Origin: Bolinopsis microptera
Lineage: Eukaryota > Ctenophora > Tentaculata > Lobata > Bolinopsidae
Length of the DNA stretch: 64,000 nt
Assembly (NCBI RefSeq): GCF_026151205.1
Contig: NC_087076.1
Span: 1,497,692-1,561,691, forward strand
Direction of reading: 5' to 3'
Shown here: positions 24,483 through 34,703 of the stretch, piece by piece
Layout: each line of letters starts with the position of its first letter
Position numbering within the stretch: position 1 is the stretch's first letter
Program-made: the position numbers and the translations under genes
Notes under the pieces: model-generated
Database searches by the model: none
Told to the model about the DNA's origin: nothing
Seen by the model: only the letters and a program-made list of their open reading frames with translations

Positions 24483-24585
24483 CACAGTGCAGTTATACAC
24501 GCTTTCACAGTGCAGTTATACACGCTTTCACAGTGCAGTTATACACGCTTTTATTTCACAGTGCAGTTATACACGCTTTTATTTC
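24483..24585 (+). repeat. Tandem repeat, 22-28 bp unit, four copies
   Basis: The unit CACAGTGCAGTTATACACGC recurs four times, followed by TTT or TTTTATTT. It ends about 115 bases before the ORF1 start, so it may be the 5' untranslated or promoter repeat of that retroelement. The spacing is too tight and the units too variable for a CRISPR array. Confidence 0.9.
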
Positions 24586-24700
24586 GTTGCTAATTTGTGC
24601 CTCTGTTATCAGCAGCGCTTATCATCTCAACAACTATCTCATACTCGCAGCTACAGCTTGTTTTACGGATACTATACACTGTGTATAACTGATCAACGAT

Positions 24701-25576
24701 ATGCCGACAGTAGCAGAACGTTTCAAATTTGACTTAGTAGAGACCGATGGACAAAAGTTCCTACTTGATACCGTGAAACAGTGTAAAGTCGATTGTGTTC
24801 AAGAACTAAATCATGAGAGCGTGAACAAAATTGGTAACAAGGGGGATTTAGCGGCAAAGTTTTTGCAAGCCATGCAGCTCATTGAGAGACAGCATAACAT
24901 GATCATAAATCAGAGGGTACACGTTAGTCAGTATCAGTCTGGTATGATACAGCTGCAGGACCAAGTTATAAAACTACAGGAGCAACTATTATCTGCAAAA
25001 GAAGGACTTTCTAAGGCGATAGAGTTTAACGAACATCTCAAGACTGAGTTTTTTGAGGGTGTTCAGAAAGAAGTCAGTTCAGTTAAACAAAGTTTTAGCG
25101 ATGTGGTGAAATCCGGTAGTATCGAGAACTCAGCTGCGATTTCTACAGAATCCATTAAATCAGTTGCCAAGCAAATTGCTTTGGAGGAGGAGTTGGGTAG
25201 GAACATCATGGTCTTTGGGCTATGCGAGGAGGTCAATGAGGAGATCAATACAAAAGTCGCTGAAGTATTGGAATCATTGGGAGAGAAACCCCGAGTTGAG
25301 GCTTGTAGAATCGGCAAGAAATCACCGTCAGCTGCAAGACCGGTTAAAGTTTCCTTTTCCAGTTCTTCGATTGTGCAACAAATACTGAAGAAGTCGAGTA
25401 AACTGTGTGGAACAGAGAGATTTAAGAGGGTGTTCCTAGCTCCAGATCGTACAGCAGAAGAGAGAGCTCAGCGTAAAGAACTTGTCTTAGAGCTAAAAAG
25501 AAGAGCTGGTATTGAGAAGGACAAAAAACTCTTCATTCGTGAAGGGAAGATTTGTAGCCTTGAGAGGCAAAAATGA
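24701..25576 (+). CDS. Non-LTR retrotransposon ORF1 protein (coiled coil + RRM-like), intact
   Basis: A 291-codon ATG-to-stop frame. Residues 50-120 are rich in Q/E/L heptads (for example MIQLQDQVIKLQEQLLSAKE), predicting a trimeric coiled coil. Near residue 167 comes RNIMVFGLCEE, followed by RIGKKSPSAARPVKVSF and FKRVFLAPDRTAEERAQRKE, the RRM-like and C-terminal RNA-binding region typical of ORF1 proteins of CR1/L2/L1-type non-LTR elements. Such proteins coat element RNA as nucleic-acid chaperones. No ORF2 follows directly; an endonuclease remnant in the same orientation begins at about 26,790. A domesticated single-copy gene is an alternative. Confidence 0.75.
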   Translation: MPTVAERFKFDLVETDGQKFLLDTVKQCKVDCVQELNHESVNKIGNKGDLAAKFLQAMQLIERQHNMIINQRVHVSQYQSGMIQLQDQVIKLQEQLLSAKEGLSKAIEFNEHLKTEFFEGVQKEVSSVKQSFSDVVKSGSIENSAAISTESIKSVAKQIALEEELGRNIMVFGLCEEVNEEINTKVAEVLESLGEKPRVEACRIGKKSPSAARPVKVSFSSSSIVQQILKKSSKLCGTERFKRVFLAPDRTAEERAQRKELVLELKRRAGIEKDKKLFIREGKICSLERQK

Positions 25577-26082
25577 GTTTCTAAATATTTTTCGTGTTGT
25601 GAGCAAATCAAAAAGTTTAGCTCTATGAGTATTTGTCTTCTGTGTGCTTAGTTTTTGTCGAAGGATCTAACCATTTTATTTCACTTATACAAAACTGTAT
25701 AGTTTTCAAGGGATTAATCAGGTTTTAGGCGAATCTTGTTCAGAGATCGCTGTTTCATTACTCTTAGTCAGCTGGTGCAGCCTTTATACATACTTTTATA
25801 TGTATATTTACAATTTTAAATTGCTGTTCAATATCTATTTTTAGTAAACATTAACTGGGGTAGTAAAACCCAGTTCCCAATCAAAAAAAAAAACTGTACA
25901 GACAATATACTGAACAGCAACCTTATCAGCGAACATGAACAAGAGGGCTGTGCTGGTTGTATTCTAAAATTAGAAATCGGAAAAGGTTTCAGTTCAAACT
26001 TAGTCATGAAATTATTACCATGGGTGGGTTGGAAATTTTATTGGATTAATGCAGCCTACTCAGCTAAAAGAATTTGAAACTA
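25577..26082. other. Spacer after ORF1
   Basis: AT-rich with short T and A runs. A 50-codon open stretch near 25,915-26,070 (containing HEQEGCAGCILKLEIGKGF) could be a decayed ORF2 start, but I cannot match it to a domain. Confidence 0.3.
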
Positions 26083-26716
26083 CAGGGTGGGCCAAAAGTC
26101 AGTGTGCAAACGTTGGCCTTAATAGCTCAGTCACTGAGTGCCCAATTGAAAAACTTCCTTCTAGTATGACTTAGTACCACCACTGGTTCGAGGAATTTGT
26201 CAACTCGAAAAATATTCGCGTTCATTTTTTTCAAATGGAGGTTCATTTTCACATTTATTTGACAGTTTGGATAGTCGGATCAAGCTAAATGTTATTGAAT
26301 TGTGTTTGGCCATTCGAATTACGTTTGTCCTGAAAGAATTAGAACTGTAGCTTCTCGGATGACCGAGATACGAAGCATAACGAGTTTATTCATTACGTGT
26401 GATCAGGTGATTGGTTTACCTAATCACGTGATAAGGTGACCCCGTTAACTACCCCGTTAAACATTATGGGAATTGTTAAGGGTGCCCAATTAAGGTGTCG
26501 TGTCACGGTGTCACATAATCACCCAGTCAATTTTGTTAACGAGATACACAAAATGCTTGATAACTTCGTCATTTCTAATCCGTTTTGCCTCATGTTTTCG
26601 GATCATATGCAACATTTGATAATCTACCGTCTCTGAAAAAATTAGGCGTTCAGCATGTTCAGAGAAAACAATATAGGTGTTTTAATATTGAATGGGCGTG
26701 GTCTAAAATATTTGTT
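26083..26716. mobile_element. Family A mariner-like MITE, truncated, inverted
   Basis: It begins CAGGGTGGGCCAAAAGTCAG directly after TA (26,081-26,082). It is the reverse of most of the element at 15,069-15,846, running from its right end to the block GGGCGTGGTCTAAAATATT. The other terminus is missing; a 14-C run (26,721-26,734) follows. It separates ORF1 from the endonuclease remnant of the neighbouring retroelement. Confidence 0.75.
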
Positions 26717-26720
26717 GGAG

Positions 26721-26734
26721 CCCCCCCCCCCCCC
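26721..26734. repeat. Poly(C) run (14 bp)
   Basis: An uninterrupted C run at the broken edge of the family A element. Confidence 0.9.
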
Positions 26735-26789
26735 GCCAAAAAAGCGCCCTCTTGTTGGTGCCCCCTCCCTTTTAGTTAAAATTAAACAA

Positions 26790-27184
26790 ATTAGATGATT
26801 TTAGAGGATATGCTCTTGACACCCTCTGTATTAGACTACGTCATAAGGGAGAAGTTATCATGTGTGGCGATGCAAATGCAAGAACTGGAAAACTCCCAGA
26901 CTATATCCTCAATGAAACAAGAAATTTAATTTTAGCACATTTTTACAGAATAAAAAGATGTAAAAAAATTCATAACATATAATGCCCATTTGGTGTATGA
27001 CTTTTTGTCCTTGACTGCTAGTTTGGTTTTGGAAGGACAGGTAACTAACGGGGCAAGGAGTGCGCGTGCCTGGAAGCTTTTGCACACACCGTAATGGACG
27101 TACCCTCGGGGACACCACTGGAAAAATGATCTGTCACAAATACAATGGAAGCAGTGTGGTCGACTATTTTGTAATCAAGATAAC
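26790..27184 (+). pseudogene. Decayed AP-endonuclease domain of a CR1/L2-like ORF2
   Basis: One frame gives GEVIMCGDANARTGKLPDYI, the GD-N-R-G motif of the exonuclease-endonuclease-phosphatase fold. After about 100 bases another frame gives VTNGARSARAWKLLHT, and a third gives NGRTLGDTTGKMICHKYNGS followed by SVVDY, the usual next blocks of this domain. Frame changes and stops show it is dead. Orientation and position fit the ORF2 of the element that supplied the ORF1 at 24,701. The RT part is missing. Confidence 0.7.
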
Positions 27185-27523
27185 AACAATCTCAAGAAAA
27201 CAACAATTTTATTAATAGTATCAATTAAAGCAGACAAAAATATATTTCATATATATAACTAGCACGAACTTAAGATCAGATATCCTAGGGTCTCCTAGAT
27301 TTGTTTATGTAAATTTTGTAGATAGTTTACCATAGTGTTTGTACTGTATACAATTTTACAGACGAAATGATCCCAGTGCAGGGGGGACTCCCAACCCACC
27401 ACCTCGGCGGGTAGTTGATGCACTGTTCACAAGCAAGAGCCACTTTGGTCTACTTGCTGTGAGGTGTCATAGCTACATGGGTTAAGGGTCCCCCCTTTAA
27501 AAATAATTTAACCGTTAAATCTA
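27185..27523. other. Spacer, nothing recognised
   Basis: No exon was recognised between the endonuclease remnant and the next MITE fragment. Confidence 0.4.
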
Positions 27524-27683
27524 CAGGGTGGGCCAAAAGTCAGTGTGCAAACGTTGGGTCTTATACCTCCGCCGTGTTTTATATTTGAGAGCTGTTGCTT
27601 TGCAGATGGCATACTGTACTTACTGGTTCGAGGATTCCGTCGTCAAAATTTGAAAACTCGAATATTTTAGACCACGCCCATCC
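27524..27683 (+). mobile_element. Family A MITE, left-end fragment abutting the foldback
   Basis: It starts CAGGGTGGGCCAAAAGTCAG after TA and follows the left part of the 15,069 element as far as GACCACGCCCATCC, then stops abruptly where the long inverted repeat starts. The rest of the MITE is not present beyond the far end of the foldback (32,555 onward). Confidence 0.75.
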
Positions 27684-29254
27684 AGCATTAAGTAATGTAA
27701 CACACGCGAGTAACAAATGCTGTTCAACCGGAAAACATGGCTCTACAACTATCCGGAGTTCCAGATGAGAGACGAGCCTTAAAAACACCAACATCCAGAA
27801 AGTTTAAAATTTCTTCGCAGATCAATGTTAATAGTTAATGTTTCCACTCTACAAATTTTTTTATGCCAAAAAAGAGAAAAGAGAAACGTCAGGTCTTCTA
27901 CCAAATTTCGTCCAAAACTCAAAAGTTCCTCTCAGAATATCTGCCGTCTTTCTGGATGTGGGTGAAAACGATCAAACTATAATTGACTTTACTTTAATGA
28001 AGGAAGTGAATAACTTGAACAGAAATTTATCAAGGTTGTGCAAAGTACGTGGGTCTACAGTGTCATGTGCCAGTGTAGACTCTACACTGGCACATGACAA
28101 CGACCTTCATCTGGCAACACACGAACGAGTCTATATCGATAACAAAAGCTGCATGATAATCTCGCATCACTCACATGTACGTTTTAAAAAATCACAACAA
28201 ATAATGGTAATTCAACATGCATGGAATAGTTCATTTTCTGATAGATACTCACATTGACCAATTTCGATAGAAAAAAGTTCCCGCGACTTACAACTGCATC
28301 ACATCTGCAAGCGGTAAATTGAAAAAGCTGAAAAAGCTGAGCTGTTTCTTCAATGTCAACCATGTCTGCTAAAAAATGAATTAATTTGCTGACACCGTCA
28401 TATTGAAGAAAAAGAATCGCTCAGGTACCTACAAATATGACAAATTTACTACAGCACATGATTGCATGCAGATAATACTTCAATAACGTTTGCCTGGTTT
28501 GAGGACAGGTATCTGCCTGGTTTGAGGACAGGTATCTGCCTGGTTTGAGGACAGGTATCTGATCCCGTACCATCTGATAGCTTACCGTTTTAAAATGGGG
28601 TTTAGGGATGAAGAACGGTCACGGTCTGGATAATGGCAAACGGGAGATCTAGATGGTAATGATAAATGTTAGAGATACGTAAGTATAATGTTTGGGTAGG
28701 TCTATGTGTACGGCTACGTCTTAGTTTTTAGATGAGAAGAGGTCAAACGACAGACGAAATATAAATATAGTGATGTAAAAAGTTGCGCAACACTCTTATT
28801 CATACGGACAGCCTTTATCGTCTATTGTACGTGCTTGTTTTCTCTGAACGTGCAATCAGACAAAACGGGAAAAGCTAAAATTAACTGATGTGTTTTAGTA
28901 TGTAAACAGAGAGGATTTAAAGAACATTGGTCGTTAAGAGACGGGATATGGCTAATAGTAAGTATCACGCGTTAGCTATCACGCGTTAGAGAATGATATT
29001 GTTGGCAATTTATACACTATACAGTATACAGTAACATTGAAGGGGAGGGGATAGCTAATGTGAGACGATACAATACATACTCTCACTATCATTATATACT
29101 ATATAGTACATACATTTCCATCAACACTACTTGTTAACCTTAAGATTACGTTGATTAACTTAAATAATAAATAAGAGTAAGACTACCCAGTTAAATATAT
29201 AAGAGTAACAGACTGGCACACCATCTACTGCCCTTCTCACCTAGTAGTCTAAAA
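27684..29254 (+). repeat. Foldback left arm
   Basis: The inverted partner of 30,974-32,554, about 1,571 bp. It contains the 139-codon open frame at 27,838-28,257 and three 23-bp tandem units beginning GCCTGGTTTGAGGACAGG at 28,492-28,560. Confidence 0.9.
27838..28257 (+). CDS. Arm ORF, copy 1 (139 codons), unknown
   Basis: An ATG frame beginning MFPLYKFFYAKKEKRETS and ending WNSSFSDRYSH. It overlaps the stop of a 33-codon upstream frame (27,737-27,838, MALQLSGVPDERRALKTP) by one base, as TAATG. It has a basic N-terminus and no recognisable domain, signal or membrane segment. A nearly identical copy lies in the other arm, so its openness is not independent evidence. The opposite strand of the same segment also carries exon-like signals, so either strand or neither may be coding. 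Confidence 0.25.
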   Translation: MFPLYKFFYAKKEKRETSGLLPNFVQNSKVPLRISAVFLDVGENDQTIIDFTLMKEVNNLNRNLSRLCKVRGSTVSCASVDSTLAHDNDLHLATHERVYIDNKSCMIISHHSHVRFKKSQQIMVIQHAWNSSFSDRYSH

Positions 29255-30247
29255 TGCTACTAGTCTGCTACTATCAGACTACTAGTCTACTACACTCAGA
29301 CTATGATGTACAGTTCCTATTATACCCTCAAATGGGATACCACAAGATCAAAACTACATAAAATGGCAGATCATACAGTATATATATATATACTATATAT
29401 ACCCTATATGTACTATATATATACTATATATATATATATATATATACCCTATTTTACCCCAATGATAAACTTATACACACTAGATACGTTATATACTTCA
29501 AAGTACAAATTGTATAATACTCACTAAACAATGTGAGTATTATCAGGGAGGTTCATAATATCAATACATTGTTATCTCCGGCTTATAATCTGTTTTCCTA
29601 AGGTCAGATAGCTGACAAAAATGTTTGAAGCTTCAACTCAAACCGGAAATTATACTCTCTCCGGAAGGTCTATAATGGTTATATCACAAGTTCAAATGAA
29701 ACAAGAAACTCAACGTCATAACAGTTGTTTTGTTTGCTCTTCGTAGGATTTCTGTAAAAGAGCAACAATGTCAATCAACTTTAATGCGTTAGTGCAGAGT
29801 TGTAACTCCAGTCAGGGCTTCCTAGAGAACTGAATTCTTTCAACATTATTGGAACAGCCTCATGTGGAAGCTCTGCCCACATTTAAAATTGACCTACTTT
29901 GAAACGAACAGTATGCATGAAAAGCAAGAAACTAAGTTCTTACATCCATAAGCAATAAATTTATACAGAGGGCCACAAAACAGAGTGCAAATGTTTGCAC
30001 ACTGGGTGCCGATTGAGATAGATCTTTGAGATGAAGGTTAAACTCAGTTGAAAAAGATATTCAGCAATCAGCTATAATTATCTGATTTGATTGAGTCGTG
30101 TATTATTATTGAGTCTCATGATTTGATGTTTCTTTCATTCGAATTTCTGATTGTTTCTAAATAGACTCAGTGAAGACATATTCTAATGGAAATAGATAGT
30201 TGAATAACGTATCGACATTTATAGTGTTTTAAGTAGTGTTGAAAGTA

Positions 30248-30806
30248 CAGGGGGGGGGGGGGGGGGGGGGGGGGTGGACCAAAAGCATACTGTACCTACT
30301 TGTTCAAGGATTCCGTCACCAAAATTTGAAAATTCGATTTTTGGGGGCCACACCCAATCAACATTGAATTGCTTATTCTGGTGTTTGTGAACATGTTAGA
30401 GACTCCATTGTAACATATTGAAATAGGTAATTTAATCCGAAATATAATCTGAAAAGATGGTGCGAAACGGATTTAAAATGACGAAGTTACCACGCAATTT
30501 GTTTATCTCGTTAGCAAAATTGATTGGGTACTCAATGATTACCCAATTACGACACCGTAATTGGGCTCTCTGCACGATTCCCGTAATGCGGATCTAGCCT
30601 CAACCCAATCACGTGATCACACGTAATGAACAAACTCGTTATGCTTCATATCTCGGTCATCTGAGAAGCTAGAACTCTCATTTTTTCAGGACAAACGTAA
30701 TTCAAATGGCCAAACACCATTCAATAAAATTTGGCTCGATCCGACTATCCAAACTATCTAATAAATGCGAAAATGATGGCCAACTTATACTGACTTTTGG
30801 CCCTCA
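30248..30806 (+). mobile_element. Family A MITE with expanded poly(G) terminus
   Basis: It starts CAG after TA (30,246-30,247), but the GGG of the terminus is expanded to 25 consecutive G (30,250-30,274) before TGGACCAAAAG. The interior matches the 15,069 element (TTCAAGGATTCCGTC, CACGTGATCACACGTAATGA, AAACGTAATTC). The right end carries ACTGACTTTTGGCCC in inverted orientation. Confidence 0.75.
30250..30274. repeat. 25-bp poly(G) tract at a transposon end
   Basis: An uninterrupted G run located exactly where other family A copies have CAGGGTGG. Confidence 0.9.
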
Positions 30807-30973
30807 TGCATTAAAACTGAGTCTATTAAAAAACAATCAGAAATTTGAATGAAAGTATTTCTATTATTACTGTTAGCTGCATGCTTTGGATACATACCTT
30901 GAACGCTGTCCTTTTAATTATTGTCAACCCAAGCTTACTTAACCCTGGGCGCGTAAAAACAGACAAAAAAAGC

Positions 30974-32554
30974 TTTTAGACTACTAGGTGAGAAGGGCAG
31001 TAGATGGTGTGCCAGTCTGTTACTCTTATATATTTAACTGGGTAGTCTTACTCTTATTTATTATTTAAGTTAATCAACGTAATCTTAAGGTTAACAAGTA
31101 GTGTTGATGGAAATGTATGTACTATATAGTATATGATAGTGAGAGTATGTATTGTATCGTCTCACATTAGCTATCCCCTCCCCTTCAATGTTACTGTATA
31201 CTGTATTTGCCAACAATATCATTCTCTAACGCGTGATACTTACTAACGCGTGATACTTACTAACGCGTGATACTTACTATTAGCCATATCCCGTCTCTTA
31301 ACGACCAATGTTCTTTAAATCCTCTCTGTTTACATACTAAAACACATCAGTTAATTTTAGCTTTTCCCGTTTTGTCTGATTGCACGTTCAGAGAAAACAA
31401 GCACGTACAATAGACGATAAAGGCTGTCCGTATGAATAAGAGTGTTGCGCAACTTTTTACATCACTATATTTATATTTCGTCTGTCGTTTGACCTCTTCT
31501 CATCTAAAAACTAAGACGTAGCCGTACACATAGACCTACCCAAACATTATACTTACGTATCTCTAACATTTATCATTACCATCTAGATCTCCCGTTTGCC
31601 ATTATCCAGACCGTGACCGTTCTTCATCCCTAAACCCCATTTTAAAACGGTAAGCTATCAGATGGTACGGGATCAGATACCTGTCCTCAAACCAGGCAGA
31701 TACCTGTCCTCAAACCAGGCAGATACCTGTCCTCAAACCAGGCAAACGTTATTGAAGTATTATCTGCATGCAATCATGTGCTGTAGTAAATTTGTCATAT
31801 TTGTAGGTACCTGAGCGATTCTTTTTCTTCAATATGACGGTGTCAGCAAATTAATTCATTTTTTAGCAGACATGGTTGACATTGAAGAAACAGCTCAGCT
31901 TTTTCAGCTTTTTCAGCTTTTTCAATTTACCGCTTGCAGATGTGATGCAGTTGTAAGTCGCGGGAACTTTTTTCTATCGAAATTGGTCAATGTGAGTATC
32001 TATCAGAAAATGAACTATTCCATGCATGTTGAATTACCATTATTTGTTGTGATTTTTTAAAACGTACATGTGAGTGATGCGCGGTTATCATGCAGCTTTT
32101 GTTATCGATATAGACTCGTTCGTGTGTTGCCAGATGAAGGTCGTTGTCATGTGCCAGTGTAGAGTCTACACATGACACTGTAGACCCACGTACTTTACAC
32201 AACCTTGATACATTTCTGTTCAAGTTATTCACTTCCTTCATTAAAGTAAAGTCAATTATAGTTTGATCGTTTTCACCCACACCCAGAAAGACGGCAGATA
32301 TTCTGAGAGGAACTTTTGAGTTTTGGACGAAATTTGGTAGAAGACCTGACGTTTCTCTTTTCTCTTTTTTGGCATAAAAAAGTTGGTAGAGTGGAAACAT
32401 TAACTATTAACATTGATCTGCGAAGAAATTTAAAACTTTCTGGATGTTGGTGTTTTTAAGGCTCATCTCTCATCTGGAACTCCGGATAGTTGTAGAGCCA
32501 TGTTTTCCGGTTGAACAGCATTTGTTACTCGCGTGTGTTACATTACTTAATGCT
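30974..32554 (-). repeat. Foldback right arm
   Basis: The inverted partner of 27,684-29,254, about 1,581 bp, including the three 23-bp units (31,675-31,743) and three copies of AACGCGTGATACTTACT (about 31,228-31,278). On its plus strand, TTTTTTAG|CAGACATGG at about 31,865 and downstream GTAAGT and GTGAGT donors resemble a short coding exon opening MVDIEETAQLFQLFQ. Confidence 0.9.
31987..32400 (-). CDS. Arm ORF, copy 2 (137 codons), unknown
   Basis: The inverted counterpart of 27,838-28,257. It is two codons shorter because of the 6-base indel in the central palindrome, with a few substitutions (for example FFYAKK versus LFYAKK). Frame is preserved despite the indel. No domain is recognised. 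Confidence 0.25.
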   Translation of the reverse strand: MFPLYQLFYAKKEKRETSGLLPNFVQNSKVPLRISAVFLGVGENDQTIIDFTLMKEVNNLNRNVSRLCKVRGSTVSCVDSTLAHDNDLHLATHERVYIDNKSCMITAHHSHVRFKKSQQIMVIQHAWNSSFSDRYSH

Positions 32555-33303
32555 AACATAACTCTTTATTGGACGTTATTATCGCTTACTTTCGCCGACC
32601 AAATCGTTTTGTAAACCAAATTATCCACGTTAGCTGGATTAAAACATTTTTTGAAAAATAGTGAATTTTGAATTCGAAATTTCAATAATTGAACGTTAAT
32701 TTTTGTTATAATTACCGAATCTTTTCTATTGAATGTTTAAAAGAACTAAATCGGATTGTATCATAGTGCATCCTTGGCGTCAATTTGATCGGCAATTGAG
32801 ACTTATATATATATATTATGTGAAAGATATGTTATCAGTCTGTTAAAAGTGAACAAATCAACCTTTTGAACGACATCGTGGTTTCAGGTATTGATTCTGA
32901 TCTAAAGATTTCGTGAGTCCTGGTCCAAATCTGGACAAGTTGAAAATTAGGACCAAAAAGCAGGACTTTTTTTCGTACATCAACATTTTCAATTGGTCGA
33001 TATAACAGTTTTAATGTTAATTGTTATATGCAATAACTTAAATTCTTTTATCTAAGAGAGTAGAAAAATACTCTACTCTGATCTCGGGTACAGTGTTCTG
33101 TGCACTTGATATATTTTATTTTAAACCTGCTAATTTAATGTGATATTTGTGGCCTTAGTTGGAGTAACATTAGGTGTATAACTTGGCAATGAGCCATGGG
33201 AAATAATAGCTCACTTGTCTAAAATATGATTTTTGACCATTTAATTCCTCTTGTCAATACGTTTTCTGAGAAATCGACTTTAAACTAAGTACTTTCCTTT
33301 AAG
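32555..33303. other. Spacer upstream of the DCLK-like gene
   Basis: AT-rich, nothing recognised. No promoter element is strong enough to call. Confidence 0.4.
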
Positions 33304-33381
33304 GTGATTTTATGGTTAAAAGGAAATCAGGAAAACATGCGACTCTTACAGAAGCCCAATATGAAGCCTCAAAAGCAACAG
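33304..33381 (+). CDS. Candidate upstream exon of the DCLK-like gene (ambiguous frame)
   Basis: An AG acceptor (CTTTAAG|GTG) and a donor (ACAG|GTACAT) bound 78 bases open in two frames. Read in full it gives 26 codons ending KPNMKPQKQQ, phase 0, compatible with the exon at 34,704. Read from the ATG at 33,312 it gives MVKRKSGKHATLTEAQYEAS and 3 more residues, ending phase 1. That does not fit 34,704 but does fit the linker exon at 49,335. The second reading looks more protein-like. Either could be wrong. Confidence 0.3.
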
Positions 33382-34703
33382 GTACATTTTCAAACAATTT
33401 TTTTCTTGTAAAATATTTCAGTAGTTGTTGTGATAAATAATTGTTTGCTCTTAGTGATAGTCGTACTCGTGTCTCGTATAGTCGGGCTGTTAGTTCAACG
33501 AAAGCAGATTCTAAAATTCAGTTTTCCACCCATTTCCGTCGATGCAGTGTCTTTAGAAAATTAATAAATTTACAAATATTTTTTGTCCGATTTGGCGTTT
33601 CAAATATCCAACTTTAGTGACAAATAGGCGGAAATATTGAGATGTTTGCTATAAGATCTAAAAGAAATATACTATACTACCTATGTTAATATATAATATG
33701 ATGTCAAAATCAAATTAAGATCATTATAAAATAACTCTTCACTGTAAAGTTTTGAGTTGCCTTAATTAGGGGGGAGGGGGCAACCCCTGAACCACATGCC
33801 CATTTATTCCCCAATTTTGGTCAAATCGGCATAGGCATCAACTAAAAACAGCTAAAACTTTACGTCGCAACAATGAATCTTCTCATTATTCCCTCCCTCG
33901 GTTCAGTCCAAGTGATATGATACAATAAATTAATAAATTATGTACGTATGTACATAAACACAGTACATACCAAGATTAAAATTCCGAATTTTAGAAATAT
34001 TCTAGAATATTTTATCACTTAAGCTACACATTCGCGTGCATTAGTCTTCCTGGTGAGCCAGGTGGAGAAGATTGAGAAAAATTGGATGTTTTATATTATG
34101 CTTGATTTATAATTCACGTTCAAACGGCTAGCTGTAAAACGTGACGAATTCCGTGTGACTTTTGCTCACAAACACATTGCCAGGATTAAACTAGGTCAAA
34201 TTTACAAGAAGTGAAGTTTAGAGAAAAATGTTGGTATGCCATCAACGCAAATTTACCTATAGACCCACAATCAATCTTTACGGCCGGGATAAAGTTACAA
34301 ATTTGAATCTCACGCATAAAATTTTTGTTTCTAGCTATTTTGGCCCCTTGTGAAGCGAATTTTTGCAAGCTATCACTTTTAAAATTTTAGACATTGCTTA
34401 TCAAAATGCGCTGAAGTTCTTTGAGCGGTTAAGTTTTCTTATCATAACGTTTGAAAAAATTGCAGTCACATGATCGAGGGAGCGTCTCAACTGGTAAAGA
34501 TGCGATCAATTTCAACTTATTCACGTGGCACTGAACTTTAAATCAAGATTCAAATAATTTCTTGAAGTTAAAATCTAAAATAAATTGTGAAGTTGAAAAT
34601 GTAAACTGTATAACATCTTAATAGCGTATGTAAACTGTTTTCAACCCACAAAAGTTTCAATTTTGAGGTGGTCAATACAAAGACAACATATACCTTTTTT
34701 CAG

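Larger units (their letters stand above)
29255..30973. other. Foldback spacer with nested inverted repeat and MITE
   Basis: It contains TA-rich microsatellite DNA (about 29,380-29,450), a scrap of a family A terminus near 29,966-30,010, and a second smaller inverted repeat. That repeat's arms, about 30,105-30,175 and 30,818-30,880, share CATTC-AATTTCTGATTGTTT and flank the family A copy at 30,248. No coding frame with a recognisable domain is present. Confidence 0.6.
27684..32554. mobile_element. 4.9-kb foldback: 1.57-kb inverted arms around a 1.7-kb spacer
   Basis: The left arm (27,684-29,254) and right arm (30,974-32,554) are near-identical inverted copies. The outer ends are AGCATTAAGTAATGTAAC and its complement; the inner ends share CACCTAGTAGTCTAAAA. 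Differences are few: isolated substitutions, a 6-base indel inside a small palindrome near 28,070/32,160, and a change in copy number of an ACGCGTGATACTTACT repeat. I see no transposase and no clear target duplication at the outer edges. It could be a non-autonomous foldback transposon or an inverted segmental duplication. Confidence 0.85.

Noticed and set aside
24483-24585. Tandem units resembling a CRISPR array
   Set aside because: The units are contiguous with no unique spacers, and the context is animal DNA with a retrotransposon ORF.
29303-29527. 74-codon ORF full of Tyr/Ile
   Set aside because: It runs through TATATA simple sequence in the foldback spacer.
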